A stretch of 28,476 nucleotides of DNA from Actinomycetota bacterium (GTDB lineage: Bacteria > Actinomycetota > UBA4738 > HRBIN12), in the NCBI GenBank assembly GCA_005883885.1, contig VAYF01000057.1, positions 1 through 28,476 of the forward strand, in the 5' to 3' direction. The number at the start of each line of letters is the position of its first letter. The stretch's first letter is position 1. Shown piece by piece: positions 1 through 7,417 of the stretch. The translations under genes and the position numbers were made by a program. The notes beneath the pieces were generated by a model. The model worked only from the letters and a program-made list of their open reading frames with translations. It ran no database searches and was not told where the DNA came from.

Positions 1-143
1 ACATCGCCGGAGAGATCGGACTGCGTCGTCGCGAACGAGGTGTCTTCGATCGTGGTCAGCTGTTCATCCAGCTCCGCTCGCTCGTTGAGCAGGCGAGCCT
101 TCAGATCGGCTATCTCGCTCGCGGTGAGCCTGCCGTTCGCCAT
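1..143 (-). CDS. TraR/DksA-family zinc-finger protein, N-terminal part (cut by window edge)
   Basis: Reading leftward from an ATG at 143, an open frame of 47 codons runs off the window edge. It begins MANGRLTASEIADLKARL and continues with an acidic helical stretch and the phrase SFATTQSDLSGD. This resembles the N-terminal coiled-coil part of actinobacterial TraR/DksA-type proteins, which bind RNA polymerase or act as small zinc-finger regulators. The zinc-finger cysteines would lie outside the window, so they cannot be checked. There is no clear Shine-Dalgarno sequence before the ATG. The gene is divergent from ileS, and a dksA/traR gene near ileS is common in Actinomycetota. The family call rests on the short N-terminal part only. 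Confidence 0.6.
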   Translation of the reverse strand, partial: MANGRLTASEIADLKARLLNERAELDEQLTTIEDTSFATTQSDLSGD

Positions 144-302
144 GGCGGCGAAGGGTAGCAGAAGAGCGCATATCCGCTGTGTTCCCGCAGGTCAGGATGC
201 GGATTCGGGAACCTCGGACACCGCGGTTCGGGACTTCGCTCCGGGCCCGAACCGAACACTCGTTCGGCGACGTCGAGGTGCTCCGCAAGGGCCGCGGGCG
301 TG

Positions 303-308
303 TAGCAT
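303..308 (+). promoter_or_regulatory. Possible -10 box (TAGCAT) for the ileS leader
   Basis: TAGCAT lies just before the first recognisable T-box leader element. A start of transcription about seven bases downstream, near 315, would place the RNA 5' end just ahead of Stem I. No convincing -35 box is seen at 17 bp spacing, so the call rests mainly on position. The rest of 144-302, between the divergent TraR-like gene and this box, holds nothing I can name. Confidence 0.3.
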
Positions 309-319
309 CCCGATACCGG

Positions 320-588
320 CAACGACGGGAACGAGTAGCCGGGTCGGTGTGGTGGGAGCGAGCCGGGACGGTGAGAGCCGGTGCCGCGCCACCGGTGAAC
401 ATCCTCCCTGAGCCCCTGCCCGAACCGGGCGCGGAGGGACCGCGACCCGCAGTAGACGCAGGCGGGACCGCCCGTGATCGCGGGAGGCCGTGATCGCGGC
501 CTGAGAGCGGCCGGACCCCGTAAGGGCCCGGCAACGCGAGGTGGTACCGCGGGGCACGCGCCTCGTCCTCGCACCGAGGACGAGGCGT
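320..588 (+). promoter_or_regulatory. T-box riboswitch, isoleucine-specific, upstream of ileS
   Basis: The leader shows the ordered elements of a T-box. A GGGAACGAGTAG stretch at 327-338 carries the Stem I AGTA bulge. A GTGAGAGCCGGTG segment at 371-383 is followed by a specifier loop reading GTGAACATCCTCC, with ATC (an Ile codon) at 401-403, and then TGAG. The near-invariant T-box sequence AGGTGGTACCGCGG is at 539-552. A stable hairpin follows at 559-587, and the ileS ribosome site GGAGG at 600-604. T-boxes bind uncharged tRNA and raise expression of the matching synthetase gene. Specifier and downstream gene agree here. The terminator-like hairpin suggests transcription attenuation, but actinobacterial ileS T-boxes are often translational, so the mode is uncertain. 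Confidence 0.9.
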
Positions 589-590
589 TT
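559..590 (+). terminator. T-box terminator or expression-platform hairpin
   Basis: A perfect 13-bp stem (CGCCTCGTCCTCG paired with CGAGGACGAGGCG) closes a CAC loop and is followed by TTT and then CGCG. The U tract is short, so it would be a weak classical terminator. It sits directly after the conserved T-box sequence, where the alternative to the antiterminator is expected. When tRNA-Ile is uncharged, pairing of the upstream T-box bulge with the tRNA end should disfavour this hairpin. Confidence 0.7.
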
Positions 591-614
591 CGCGTGTACG
601 GAGGAGCGATCGAC

Positions 615-3600
615 ATGCCGTTCGAGCCCGTGGATCCGAAGGTCAGCTTCCCCCGCCTCGAGGAACGCATCCTCGCGTTCTGGAAGGATGCGGACGTCTT
701 CCATCGTTCGCTCGCCGCACGAGAGGGCGCACCCCGGTGGATCTTCTACGAGGGGCCCCCGACGGCGAACGCCCAACCAGGGATCCATCACGTGGAGCCG
801 CGCACGTTCAAGGACGTGTTCCCGCGGTTCAAGACGATGACGGGGCACTACGTGGAGCGCAAAGGTGGCTGGGATTGTCACGGGCTGCCGGTCGAGATCG
901 AGGTCGAGAAGGAGATCGGCACGACCGGCAAGAAGGACATCGAGGCGTTCGGCGTCGCCGAGTTCAACCGTCTCTGCAGGGAGTCCGTCCAGCGATACGT
1001 CGACGCCTTCGAGGGCCTCACGGAGCGGATCGGGTTCTGGATCGACACCGACCAGGCCTACTGGACGATGCACACGCGCTACATCGAGTCGGTCTGGTGG
1101 TCGCTGAAACAGCTCCATGGCCGCGGGCTCCTGGTGGAGGACCACAAGGTCACGGCCTACTGTCCCCGGTGCGGGACCGCGCTCTCGGACGCCGAGGTCG
1201 CGCAGGGATACGAGACGGTCATCGATCCGAGCATCTTCGTCCGGTTCCCGATCGTCGCAGGCGAGGACGTGTCGCTCGTCGGCGCGTCACTGCTCGTGTG
1301 GACGACGACGCCCTGGACGCTTCCGGCCAACGAGGGCGCGGCCGTCGATGGATCGGCCTCGTACCTGCTGGTCGAGCGCGCCGGGGAACGGCTGATCGTC
1401 GGGGAGCCGCTCCGCGAGGCCGTCCTGGGCGACACCGGCACCGTGGTCCGGTCCCTGTCCGGGAGCGAGTTGGTTGGTGTGCGCTACGAGCCCCCGTACG
1501 AGAACGTCGAAGGCGCGCATACGGTCGTCGCCGAGACGTTCGTGTCCATGGAAGAGGGAACCGGGATCGTCCACATGGCCCCGGCGTTCGGAGCGGAAGA
1601 TCTGGCCGTCGGCAGGGCGCAGGGGTGGCCGGTCTTCAAGCCCGTGGGCGACGACGGGCGATTCACGGAGCTCGGCCCGTCGTTCGTCCGGGGGATCTTC
1701 GTGAAGGATGCGGACCCGTTGATCGTCGAGGACCTTCGTGCGCGCGACGTCCTGTTCGCCGCGGGGACCCTCGAGCACGCGTACCCGTTCTGCTGGCGAT
1801 GCCACACGCCCCTGCTGTACTACGCGCGCACCGGTTGGTACGTGCGCACGACCCAGGTCAAGGATCGCATGCTCGAGGTCAACGATTCGGTGCGCTGGTA
1901 CCCGCCCCACATCCAGCACGGGCGATACGGCAACTGGCTGGAGAACAACGTCGATTGGGCGCTGTCACGCGAGCGCTATTGGGGAACGCCGCTGCCGATC
2001 TGGCGATGCGAACACCGTCACGAGCGTGCGGTCGGGTCGCTCGCCGAGCTGAGCGAGCTCGCCGGACGCGACCTGAGCGACCTCGATCCCCACAAGCCCG
2101 GCATCGACGAGGTGACGTTCGACTGCCGCGAATGCGGCGAGCCCACGCAGCGTGTCCCGGAGGTCATCGACACGTGGTACGACTCTGGGGCGATGCCGTT
2201 CGCGCAGTGGGGGTATCACCCCGAGCTCGAGCGCGGCATCGAAGCGTTCGAACGGAACTTCCCCGCCGACTTCATCTCGGAGGCGATCGACCAAACGCGC
2301 GGGTGGTTCTACACGTTGATGGCCGAGGGGGTCGTGCACTTCGACGCGGCGGCGTACCGCAACGTCGTGTGTCTCGGGCTGATCCTCGACGCCGAAGGCC
2401 GGAAGATGTCGAAGTCGCTCGGCAACACCATCGACCCGTTCGAGGTGCTCGATCGTCACGGCGCCGACACGCTCCGCTGGTTCCTCCTCACGAACGGGTC
2501 TCCGTGGGCGGATCGTCGGGTGTCGTTCGAGGCCCTCGACGAGATCGTTCGCCAGTTCCTGCTGACCCTCTGGAACGTCTACTCGTTCTTCGTCACGTAC
2601 GCCAACGCGAATGGGTTCGATCCCGCATCCTCCGGCGCGCCATCGGTCGACCGGCGCGCGGTGATGGACCGCTGGGTCCTGTCGCAACTCGCCGACACGG
2701 TGCGTGAGGCGCGAGAGCGTCTGGACGCGTACGACGCGACCGGGGCCGGCCGCCGGATCCAGTCCTTCGTCAGCGACCTCTCGAACTGGTACGTCCGGCG
2801 GACCAGGCGCCGCTTCTGGAACCCCGGCGGCGTCGCGGGCGCCGACGCGGAGGCCGCGGCGCAGACCTTGCATCACTGTCTGGTGACGGTCGCCACCCTG
2901 CTCGCGCCGTTCGTTCCGTTCCTGGCCGAAGAGCTCTGGCGGAACCTCGCGGCGGACCGCGGCGGGATGCCGGACTCGGTGCATCTCGCCGACTATCCGG
3001 TCGTCGACGATGCGACGGTGGATCCTGCCCTCGATCGGTCGATGGCGCTCGCCCGCGCCGTCGTCGAGCTCGGTCGACGGATCCGCGTGGAGACGAAGAC
3101 GAAGACCCGCCAGCCCTTGCACGAGGCGGTGGTGCACGTCCCGGGGCGCGACGCCGAACTCGATGGGCTGCTCGACGTGATCGCCGACGAGCTCAACGTC
3201 AAGACGGTTCGGTTCGCCGACACCGAGACGTTCGGCGCGTGGCGTGCGAAGCCCAACTACAGGGTGTTGGGACGCGCGCTCGGCCGACGGGTGCAGCTGG
3301 TCGCCGACGCGTTGGCGCGCGACGACGGCTCGCTCGCCGCGCGATCGGCCGCGGGCGAGACCGTGGAGCTCACGCTCGACGACGGGTCGGCGGTGACCCT
3401 CGAACCCGACCAGGTCGAGCTCGCGCAGGAGGTGATGTCGGGCTGGGGGGTCGCGAGCGAGAACGGGGTCACCGTCGCGCTCGAGCTCGAGGTCTCCCCC
3501 GCGCTGCGACTCGAAGGGATCGCGCGCGACCTGACCCGCGCGCTCCAGGATCTGCGGAAGGCTGCCGGCCTGCACGTGAGCGATCGGATCGTGGCCGGGG

Positions 3601-3767
3601 TCGAGGCGAGCGGAACGGTCGCCGAGGCGCTCGGAGCCCACCCGGACGCGATCGCCGCCGAGACCCTCGCGGTCGAGCTGGTGCGCGGGGCGATCCGGGA
3701 CGCGATCATCCGTGAGGTCACCGAGATCGACGACGAGACGGTGACCGTGAGTCTCAGGAAGGCGTGA
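615..3767 (+). CDS. ileS: Isoleucyl-tRNA synthetase
   Basis: This class I synthetase charges tRNA-Ile in the cytoplasm. The 1050-residue product starts MPFEPVDPKVSFPRLEERIL. The nucleotide-binding HIGH region is EGPPTANAQPGIHH (residues 46-59) and the KMSKS loop is intact at about 597-601 (EGRKMSKSLGN). The editing domain, with VWTTTPWTLPAN, lies between them, and a C-terminal anticodon-binding region follows. Length and the GIHH form fit the larger, eukaryote-like IleS group common in Actinomycetota. ATG 615 was chosen over further upstream codons because it has GGAGG at 600-604, begins at the family N terminus, and leaves the T-box leader untranslated. Expression is expected to follow tRNA-Ile charging. 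The gene converges on divIVA with only 21 bases between the stops. Confidence 0.96.
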   Translation: MPFEPVDPKVSFPRLEERILAFWKDADVFHRSLAAREGAPRWIFYEGPPTANAQPGIHHVEPRTFKDVFPRFKTMTGHYVERKGGWDCHGLPVEIEVEKEIGTTGKKDIEAFGVAEFNRLCRESVQRYVDAFEGLTERIGFWIDTDQAYWTMHTRYIESVWWSLKQLHGRGLLVEDHKVTAYCPRCGTALSDAEVAQGYETVIDPSIFVRFPIVAGEDVSLVGASLLVWTTTPWTLPANEGAAVDGSASYLLVERAGERLIVGEPLREAVLGDTGTVVRSLSGSELVGVRYEPPYENVEGAHTVVAETFVSMEEGTGIVHMAPAFGAEDLAVGRAQGWPVFKPVGDDGRFTELGPSFVRGIFVKDADPLIVEDLRARDVLFAAGTLEHAYPFCWRCHTPLLYYARTGWYVRTTQVKDRMLEVNDSVRWYPPHIQHGRYGNWLENNVDWALSRERYWGTPLPIWRCEHRHERAVGSLAELSELAGRDLSDLDPHKPGIDEVTFDCRECGEPTQRVPEVIDTWYDSGAMPFAQWGYHPELERGIEAFERNFPADFISEAIDQTRGWFYTLMAEGVVHFDAAAYRNVVCLGLILDAEGRKMSKSLGNTIDPFEVLDRHGADTLRWFLLTNGSPWADRRVSFEALDEIVRQFLLTLWNVYSFFVTYANANGFDPASSGAPSVDRRAVMDRWVLSQLADTVREARERLDAYDATGAGRRIQSFVSDLSNWYVRRTRRRFWNPGGVAGADAEAAAQTLHHCLVTVATLLAPFVPFLAEELWRNLAADRGGMPDSVHLADYPVVDDATVDPALDRSMALARAVVELGRRIRVETKTKTRQPLHEAVVHVPGRDAELDGLLDVIADELNVKTVRFADTETFGAWRAKPNYRVLGRALGRRVQLVADALARDDGSLAARSAAGETVELTLDDGSAVTLEPDQVELAQEVMSGWGVASENGVTVALELEVSPALRLEGIARDLTRALQDLRKAAGLHVSDRIVAGVEASGTVAEALGAHPDAIAAETLAVELVRGAIRDAIIREVTEIDDETVTVSLRKA

Positions 3768-3788
3768 AGCGCCTCGCCGGTGCGCCGC

Positions 3789-4532
3789 TCACTCTTCCTC
3801 ACCCCAGAAGAGCTCCCGCAACGAAGGGTCACCATCGCCGCGATCGCTGCCTCGAGCGTTCGTGGTCGGCCGGGTCTGGGCGAGCTCGTTCGGCTCCTCC
3901 GCGGCGGGAAGGGTCTGCGTCGCCTCCGCGTCACCGACCTCCACGATCGGGCCCTCGTCGGGCTCGCCCCGGGTAACGGCTGCCGGTGGTGGCGGCGCTT
4001 CGTGCGCCACCGGCTCCGTCGACGCGGCCGGCGCGTCCGGGTCCTCGGTGGAAGCTCGGTCGGGGCTCCGGACGTTCCGCGCCATGGTTTTCATCGTCTC
4101 CGCGTGACCCTGGAGGAGTCCGGCGAGGCTCTCGAGGAACGCTCGCTCCTGCGCCAGGAACGCCTTGACGGCTGCCCGGTCGCCCTCCGACGGGACGGCA
4201 GGTGCGGTGGACAGCGAGGCGCGGGCGCGCGCTTCCGTATCGATCCTGGCCGCCTCATCGCGTGCCCGCTGGATGATCTCGTCGGCTTGCCGAGCGACGT
4301 CGTCCAGATCGGGGGAACCCACGACCGGGGGGGCCCCGGCCTGCCGTCGGAGGCGCGCGTTCTCCTCCGTCAGCCCGGTGACGACCTCGGTGAGCCTGTC
4401 CAGGAACTCGTCGACGTCGCGCATCCGATAGCCCCCGAACCGTGAGACACGGAACTCCTTCTGCTGGATGTCGAGCGGCGTGATCGTGGCGCCCGCCGCC
4501 TGCCGAACCTCATCTGCGGATCCCTCCGTCAT
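3789..4532 (-). CDS. divIVA: DivIVA-domain protein
   Basis: DivIVA (Wag31 in mycobacteria) is a coiled-coil protein that recognises curved membrane at poles and septa and organises growth there. The 247-residue product has the N-terminal DivIVA signature ITPLDIQQKEFRVSRFGGY (residues 17-35), followed by MRDVDEFLDRL and a heptad-like helix to about residue 64. A second helical region covers about 76-155. The last 80 residues are rich in Pro, Glu, Ala and Thr and probably disordered, ending LRELFWGEEE. ATG 4532 was chosen because GAGAGG lies six bases upstream and the conserved domain starts soon after. The longer in-frame extension overlaps yggT and looks non-coding. It is the last gene of the sepF-yggT-divIVA run and ends convergently with ileS. 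Confidence 0.92.
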   Translation of the reverse strand: MTEGSADEVRQAAGATITPLDIQQKEFRVSRFGGYRMRDVDEFLDRLTEVVTGLTEENARLRRQAGAPPVVGSPDLDDVARQADEIIQRARDEAARIDTEARARASLSTAPAVPSEGDRAAVKAFLAQERAFLESLAGLLQGHAETMKTMARNVRSPDRASTEDPDAPAASTEPVAHEAPPPPAAVTRGEPDEGPIVEVGDAEATQTLPAAEEPNELAQTRPTTNARGSDRGDGDPSLRELFWGEEE

Positions 4533-4552
4533 GTCAATCCTCTCGATACCCG

Positions 4553-4810
4553 TTAGCAGAACGCATAACGCAACACGAAGATGATCACGAACGCAACGAT
4601 GACGGAGATATCGAACATCCCCGCCGGCGGGATGATCCTCCTGAGCGGACGGAGGGCCGGCTCGGTCACGTCGTACAGCAGGTCCCAGGCTGTCCGGCCG
4701 GGCCCCACGATCGGCCGGCGAACCCCGAAGAACTCCAGCCACGACACCACCACTCGCGCCAGCAGCAGCAGCGTGGCAACCCAGAGCGCGATGCAGATCA
4801 GCCCCGTCAT
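4553..4810 (-). CDS. yggT: YggT-family membrane protein
   Basis: The 85-residue product has two hydrophobic segments, about residues 3-22 and 64-84. They flank a loop with the family features RVVVSWLEFFG and VTEPALRPLRRIIPP. YggT proteins are small integral membrane proteins whose gene sits between sepF and divIVA in many Gram-positive bacteria. Their biochemical role is not settled, though a link to division or osmotic tolerance has been suggested. The start is ATG 4810 with no strong Shine-Dalgarno sequence. The stop is 20 bases before the divIVA start, so co-transcription with its neighbours is likely. Confidence 0.9.
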   Translation of the reverse strand: MTGLICIALWVATLLLLARVVVSWLEFFGVRRPIVGPGRTAWDLLYDVTEPALRPLRRIIPPAGMFDISVIVAFVIIFVLRYAFC

Positions 4811-4860
4811 CGAGCGGGAAGGCTAGCAGCAGAACGCGGGCGGGTTATCGGCCCCGGCGA

Positions 4861-5328
4861 TCAGAACTGGTTGTAGAACATGCCGCCGGCGATCTTCTCG
4901 CGTTCCTCCGCCGACACCTCGACGTTGGCCGGGGTCAGGAGGTAGACACGATTGGCCACGAGCTCGATCTTCCCGTCCAGGCCGTACACGAGTCCCGACG
5001 CGAAGTCCACGAGCCGCCGGGCGATCGGATCCTCCGTGCTCTGGAGGTTCATGATCACCGCGGTGCCTTCCTTGAAGCGGTCCGCGACGTCGCGGGCCTC
5101 GTTGAAGCGCCGGGGCTCGGACTTGTGGATCGCGGAGGGGCCGGCGGCCGTCCGCGGGGCCGCGATCGTCCGGACGATGCCTTCGGACCCGGCTGGCATG
5201 TCGCGGACCGACTGAGGACGCATCTGACGCACGGGTGCAGGCTGCGCGTCGGAGAACTCGTCGACGAAGTCCTCTTCATCCTCGACCAACCCCAGGTAGT
5301 TGAGGGTCTTCTTCCACACGCCGGCCAT
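4861..5328 (-). CDS. sepF: Cell division protein SepF
   Basis: SepF anchors FtsZ filaments to the membrane through an N-terminal amphipathic helix and forms rings through its C-terminal globular domain. The 155-residue product starts MAGVWKKTLNYLGL, a plausible membrane-binding helix, followed by a very acidic patch (EDEEDFVDEF). A variable linker runs to about residue 68. The DUF552 core occupies about 72-135 (FNEARDVADRFKEGTAVIMN, then RRLVDFASGLVYGLDGKIEL). The C terminus is GGMFYNQF. GAGGA before the ATG supports the start. No FtsA gene is seen in this window, and SepF is the usual Z-ring anchor in Actinomycetota. The gene starts 16 bases after the yggS stop. Confidence 0.95.
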   Translation of the reverse strand: MAGVWKKTLNYLGLVEDEEDFVDEFSDAQPAPVRQMRPQSVRDMPAGSEGIVRTIAAPRTAAGPSAIHKSEPRRFNEARDVADRFKEGTAVIMNLQSTEDPIARRLVDFASGLVYGLDGKIELVANRVYLLTPANVEVSAEEREKIAGGMFYNQF

Positions 5329-5344
5329 CTCCTTGTCCTCCTGC

Positions 5345-6064
5345 TCACGGCGCCGGTCGTTCCCGCGTGCCTGTTGCGGCTCGGGGACCGAACAACGCCG
5401 TTCCGATGCGCACCATCGTAGCGCCTTCCTCGACGGCGACCTGGTAATCCAACGACATCCCCATCGAGAGTTCCAGCACGTTGGGGTAGGTTCTTCGGAG
5501 ACGATCGCGGAGCTCTCGGAGCCGGACGAACCATGGTCGGGCCTCCTCGGCGGTCGGCGTTCGTGGCGGGATCGTCATGAGCCCTCGCAGGCGGACGCCT
5601 TCGAGGGCCGTGACGAGGTCGGCGGTGGCGGGGGCGCGCTCCGGCGGTACGCCCGAGCGCGCCCCCGTGAAGTCGACCTCGATCAGCACGTCCAGGACGC
5701 GCCCGGAGCGCGCCGCGCGCCCGGCGAGCCGGCGCGCGGCCCGCTCCCCGCCGACGGTCTGCACGACGTCGGCTGCGTCGGCCACCTGCTGCGCCGTGCC
5801 CGCTTGGAGCGCCCCGATGTAGTGCCATCGCACGTCCAGGTCCGGCAACGCCGAGCGCGAGGCCCGGAGCTCCCGTGCGTAGTTATGTCCGATCGATCGC
5901 ACGCCGGCTTCGGCCGCCCAAGCGATGGGCTCGGGCGAGACCATCTTCGCTGCGGCGACGAGCTCGACGGAGGCGGGATCGCGACCGGCGCGTTCGGCCG
6001 CGCTCCGGATCGCCTCCCGGATCGCCCGGAGATTCGTCCTGACCTCGTCGCGCGATGCGGGCAC
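5345..6064 (-). CDS. yggS: YggS-family pyridoxal-phosphate homeostasis protein
   Basis: YggS/PLPBP proteins are single-domain alanine-racemase-fold proteins that carry PLP on a lysine and help to balance vitamin B6 and amino-acid pools. The 239-residue product has the expected layout. LVAAAKMVSP carries the PLP lysine near residue 40, HYIGALQ lies near 81-87, and the highly conserved end reads SMGMSLDY then GATMVRIGTALFG. Two motifs depart from the usual form: GEN is replaced by GHN near residue 60, and the NK normally after LQ is replaced by AG. Start is GTG 6064, which gives the conserved N terminus, though no good ribosome site is visible. It lies between ftsZ and sepF, as in many Gram-positive bacteria. 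The pgeF/ylmD gene often found before it is absent. Confidence 0.9.
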   Translation of the reverse strand: MPASRDEVRTNLRAIREAIRSAAERAGRDPASVELVAAAKMVSPEPIAWAAEAGVRSIGHNYARELRASRSALPDLDVRWHYIGALQAGTAQQVADAADVVQTVGGERAARRLAGRAARSGRVLDVLIEVDFTGARSGVPPERAPATADLVTALEGVRLRGLMTIPPRTPTAEEARPWFVRLRELRDRLRRTYPNVLELSMGMSLDYQVAVEEGATMVRIGTALFGPRAATGTRERPAP

Positions 6065-6102
6065 ATGTCGAGCATAGAGAGGGGGCGGAAGGGCCCGGGG
6101 CC

Positions 6103-6127
6103 AAGAGGCGGGGGAAGGGCGCCTCTT
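6103..6127. repeat. 8-bp inverted repeat between ftsZ and yggS
   Basis: AAGAGGCG and CGCCTCTT flank a nine-base loop in the 120-base gap between ftsZ and yggS. It could fold in the transcript of either strand. No T run follows on the minus strand, so it is not a canonical intrinsic terminator. It may pause transcription or stabilise the end of the ftsZ mRNA. Confidence 0.4.
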
Positions 6128-6148
6128 CGCTCGGGTCTCCCGCCCCCA

Positions 6149-6170
6149 CTCGCGCGCGGGGCCGCGCGAG
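6149..6170. repeat. 8-bp GC-only inverted repeat just downstream of ftsZ
   Basis: CTCGCGCG and CGCGCGAG enclose a six-base loop, starting 15 bases beyond the ftsZ stop on the minus strand. With the second hairpin at 6103-6127 it forms a tandem pair. There is no U tract. A role as a U-less terminator or mRNA 3' stabiliser is inferred from position only. Confidence 0.4.
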
Positions 6171-6184
6171 GCGGCGAGTCGCCG

Positions 6185-6730
6185 CTAACTCTTGAGGAAG
6201 TCGGGGATGTCCAGATCCTCCTCGGCATCGAAGGAGACCGACGCTGGTGCGTCTTCGGGGGCGAACACGTCCGCGTCGTCGTCCTGCAGGAGCGACGGGA
6301 GTGCCGCGCCCTCACGCCCTCCCGTCCGCACGGGCTCTTCGAGGAGCCGCGACAACCTGCTCTCGAATCGGTTGTCGGCGGCCGGACTGACCTTGTCGAA
6401 GCCGGCCGCGACGACGGTCACGCGCACCTCTTCGCCCAGAGCGTCGTCGACGACGGCGCCGAAGATGATGTTGGCGTCCGGGTGCGCGACGCGGGTGATG
6501 GCGTCGGCCGCCGCATTGACCTCGTGCAAGGTCAGATCCGTGGGGCCGGCGATCGAGAGCAGGACGCCCTTGGCGCCGTCGATCGAGGACTCGAGCAGAG
6601 GGCTCGAGATGGCGGACTTCGCGGCCTCGGTCGCCCGATCCGCGCCCGATCCGATCCCGATACCCATGAGCGCCGACCCCGCGCCGGACATCACGGACTT
6701 GACGTCAGCGAAATCGAGGTTGATCAGACC
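6185..6730 (-). CDS. ftsZ: FtsZ, C-terminal part, separated from its N-terminal part by a frame-breaking deletion
   Basis: This frame starts abruptly with [13 protein letters not shown], the T7 synergy loop of FtsZ. It continues through [11 protein letters not shown], the C-terminal regulatory domain (about 100 residues) and a variable linker to the end [10 protein letters not shown], the conserved C-terminal peptide that binds SepF and other partners. It has 181 sense codons; the first ATG is at 6694 (reading [10 protein letters not shown] after one more Met). It lies in a different frame from the N-terminal part at 6724-7221. Helix H7 and what precedes it, about 38 residues in typical FtsZ, are missing at the join near 6731. 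On its own this part cannot bind GTP. Either the locus is broken or the sequence has lost about 112 bases. Confidence 0.9.
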   Translation of the reverse strand, partial: GLINLDFADVKSVMSGAGSALMGIGIGSGADRATEAAKSAISSPLLESSIDGAKGVLLSIAGPTDLTLHEVNAAADAITRVAHPDANIIFGAVVDDALGEEVRVTVVAAGFDKVSPAADNRFESRLSRLLEEPVRTGGREGAALPSLLQDDDADVFAPEDAPASVSFDAEEDLDIPDFLKS

Positions 6731-7221
6731 GGGTTGGGAACGACGATCAACGTGTCGACCGCCTTCTTGAGTTCCGTGATCCCGAGGTCCGCCTGCGTCG
6801 CTCGCTTGCGTCCCTCGAACCCGAATGGCCGCGTCACGACGCCGATCGTGAGCGCGCCGAGGTTCCTGGCGATCTCGGCCACGATCGGGGCGCCGCCGGT
6901 GCCGGTCCCGCCGCCTTCACCGGCGGTGATGAAAACCATGTCCGCACCTTTGAGGATCTCTTCGATCTCGTCCCCATGTTCGGTCGATGCTCGCTGGCCG
7001 ACTTCCGGGTCCGATCCTGCGCCGAGGCCGCGCGTGGTCTCGCGGCCGATGTCGAGCTTCACCTCTGCGTCAGACATCAGGAGCGTCTGGGCATCGGTGT
7101 TGACGGCGATGAACTCGACGCCCCGGAGGCCTGCCTCGATCATCCGGTTCACCGCGTTCACGCCGCCGCCGCCGATCCCGACCACCTTGATGACGGCGAG
7201 GTAGTTCTGGGGAGCGTCCAT
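6724..7221 (-). CDS. ftsZ: FtsZ, N-terminal GTPase part, truncated at the deletion
   Basis: FtsZ is the tubulin-like GTPase that forms the division ring. This part starts at ATG 7221 with CGGAGG upstream. It shows the nucleotide-binding features in order: [17 protein letters not shown] (residues 12-28), FIAVNTDAQ (38-45), the tubulin signature GGGTGTGG (103-110), and [14 protein letters not shown] (to 163). Typical FtsZ continues with DRLL and the long central helix H7. Here the frame reads only Pro-Val and stops at 6724-6726, while the missing continuation resumes in another frame at 6730. Joined, the two parts give about 344 residues, against about 382 if the usual 38-residue segment were present. 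Conservation on both sides is excellent, with no sign of decay, so a recent deletion or an artefact is likely. Confidence 0.92.
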   Translation of the reverse strand: MDAPQNYLAVIKVVGIGGGGVNAVNRMIEAGLRGVEFIAVNTDAQTLLMSDAEVKLDIGRETTRGLGAGSDPEVGQRASTEHGDEIEEILKGADMVFITAGEGGGTGTGGAPIVAEIARNLGALTIGVVTRPFGFEGRKRATQADLGITELKKAVDTLIVVPNPV

Positions 7222-7341
7222 CTATCTCATTCCTCCGAGTGAGCGACCACTCACCTACCTGGGGAAACGCCGTTCGTGATGCAGCCGACCTAACTATCTA
7301 GTTGACGGTGATTGTTAGCTCCACCTACAGTCAACGTCGCG

Positions 7342-7370
7342 ACAGTACTGAAAAGCGCAGGTGCCGTCAA
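7342..7370 (-). promoter_or_regulatory. Promoter for ftsZ (TTGACG-N17-TACTGT)
   Basis: On the minus strand TTGACG (7365-7370) and TACTGT (7342-7347) are separated by exactly 17 bases, close to the housekeeping sigma consensus. They lie between the ftsQ stop (7418) and the ftsZ start (7221). The transcript would start near 7335 and carry a leader of about 115 bases. In that leader, GTTGAC and GTCAAC, and separately CTAAC and GTTAG, form short inverted repeats at 7280-7336. A separate ftsZ promoter after ftsQ is usual in Gram-positive bacteria. Confidence 0.6.
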
Positions 7371-7417
7371 GCGCGCGTCTCTCGTTCAGCTGAAACGCCG
7401 GAGCGTGTTCGTCGCGT

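Noticed and set aside
1965..3641. 558-codon open frame antisense to ileS
   Set aside because: It mirrors the ileS codon pattern in high-GC DNA, is rich in Arg, Gly, Pro and His, and has no recognisable domain. ileS on the other strand is conserved throughout.
3760..3774. Small hairpin (AGGCG with CGCCT) at the ileS stop as a bidirectional terminator
   Set aside because: Only five base pairs, no T run on either side, and part of it is coding.
5300..7204. 634-codon plus-strand open frame across yggS and ftsZ
   Set aside because: It is antisense to conserved genes, low in complexity and lacks any motif. GC-rich third positions explain the lack of stops.
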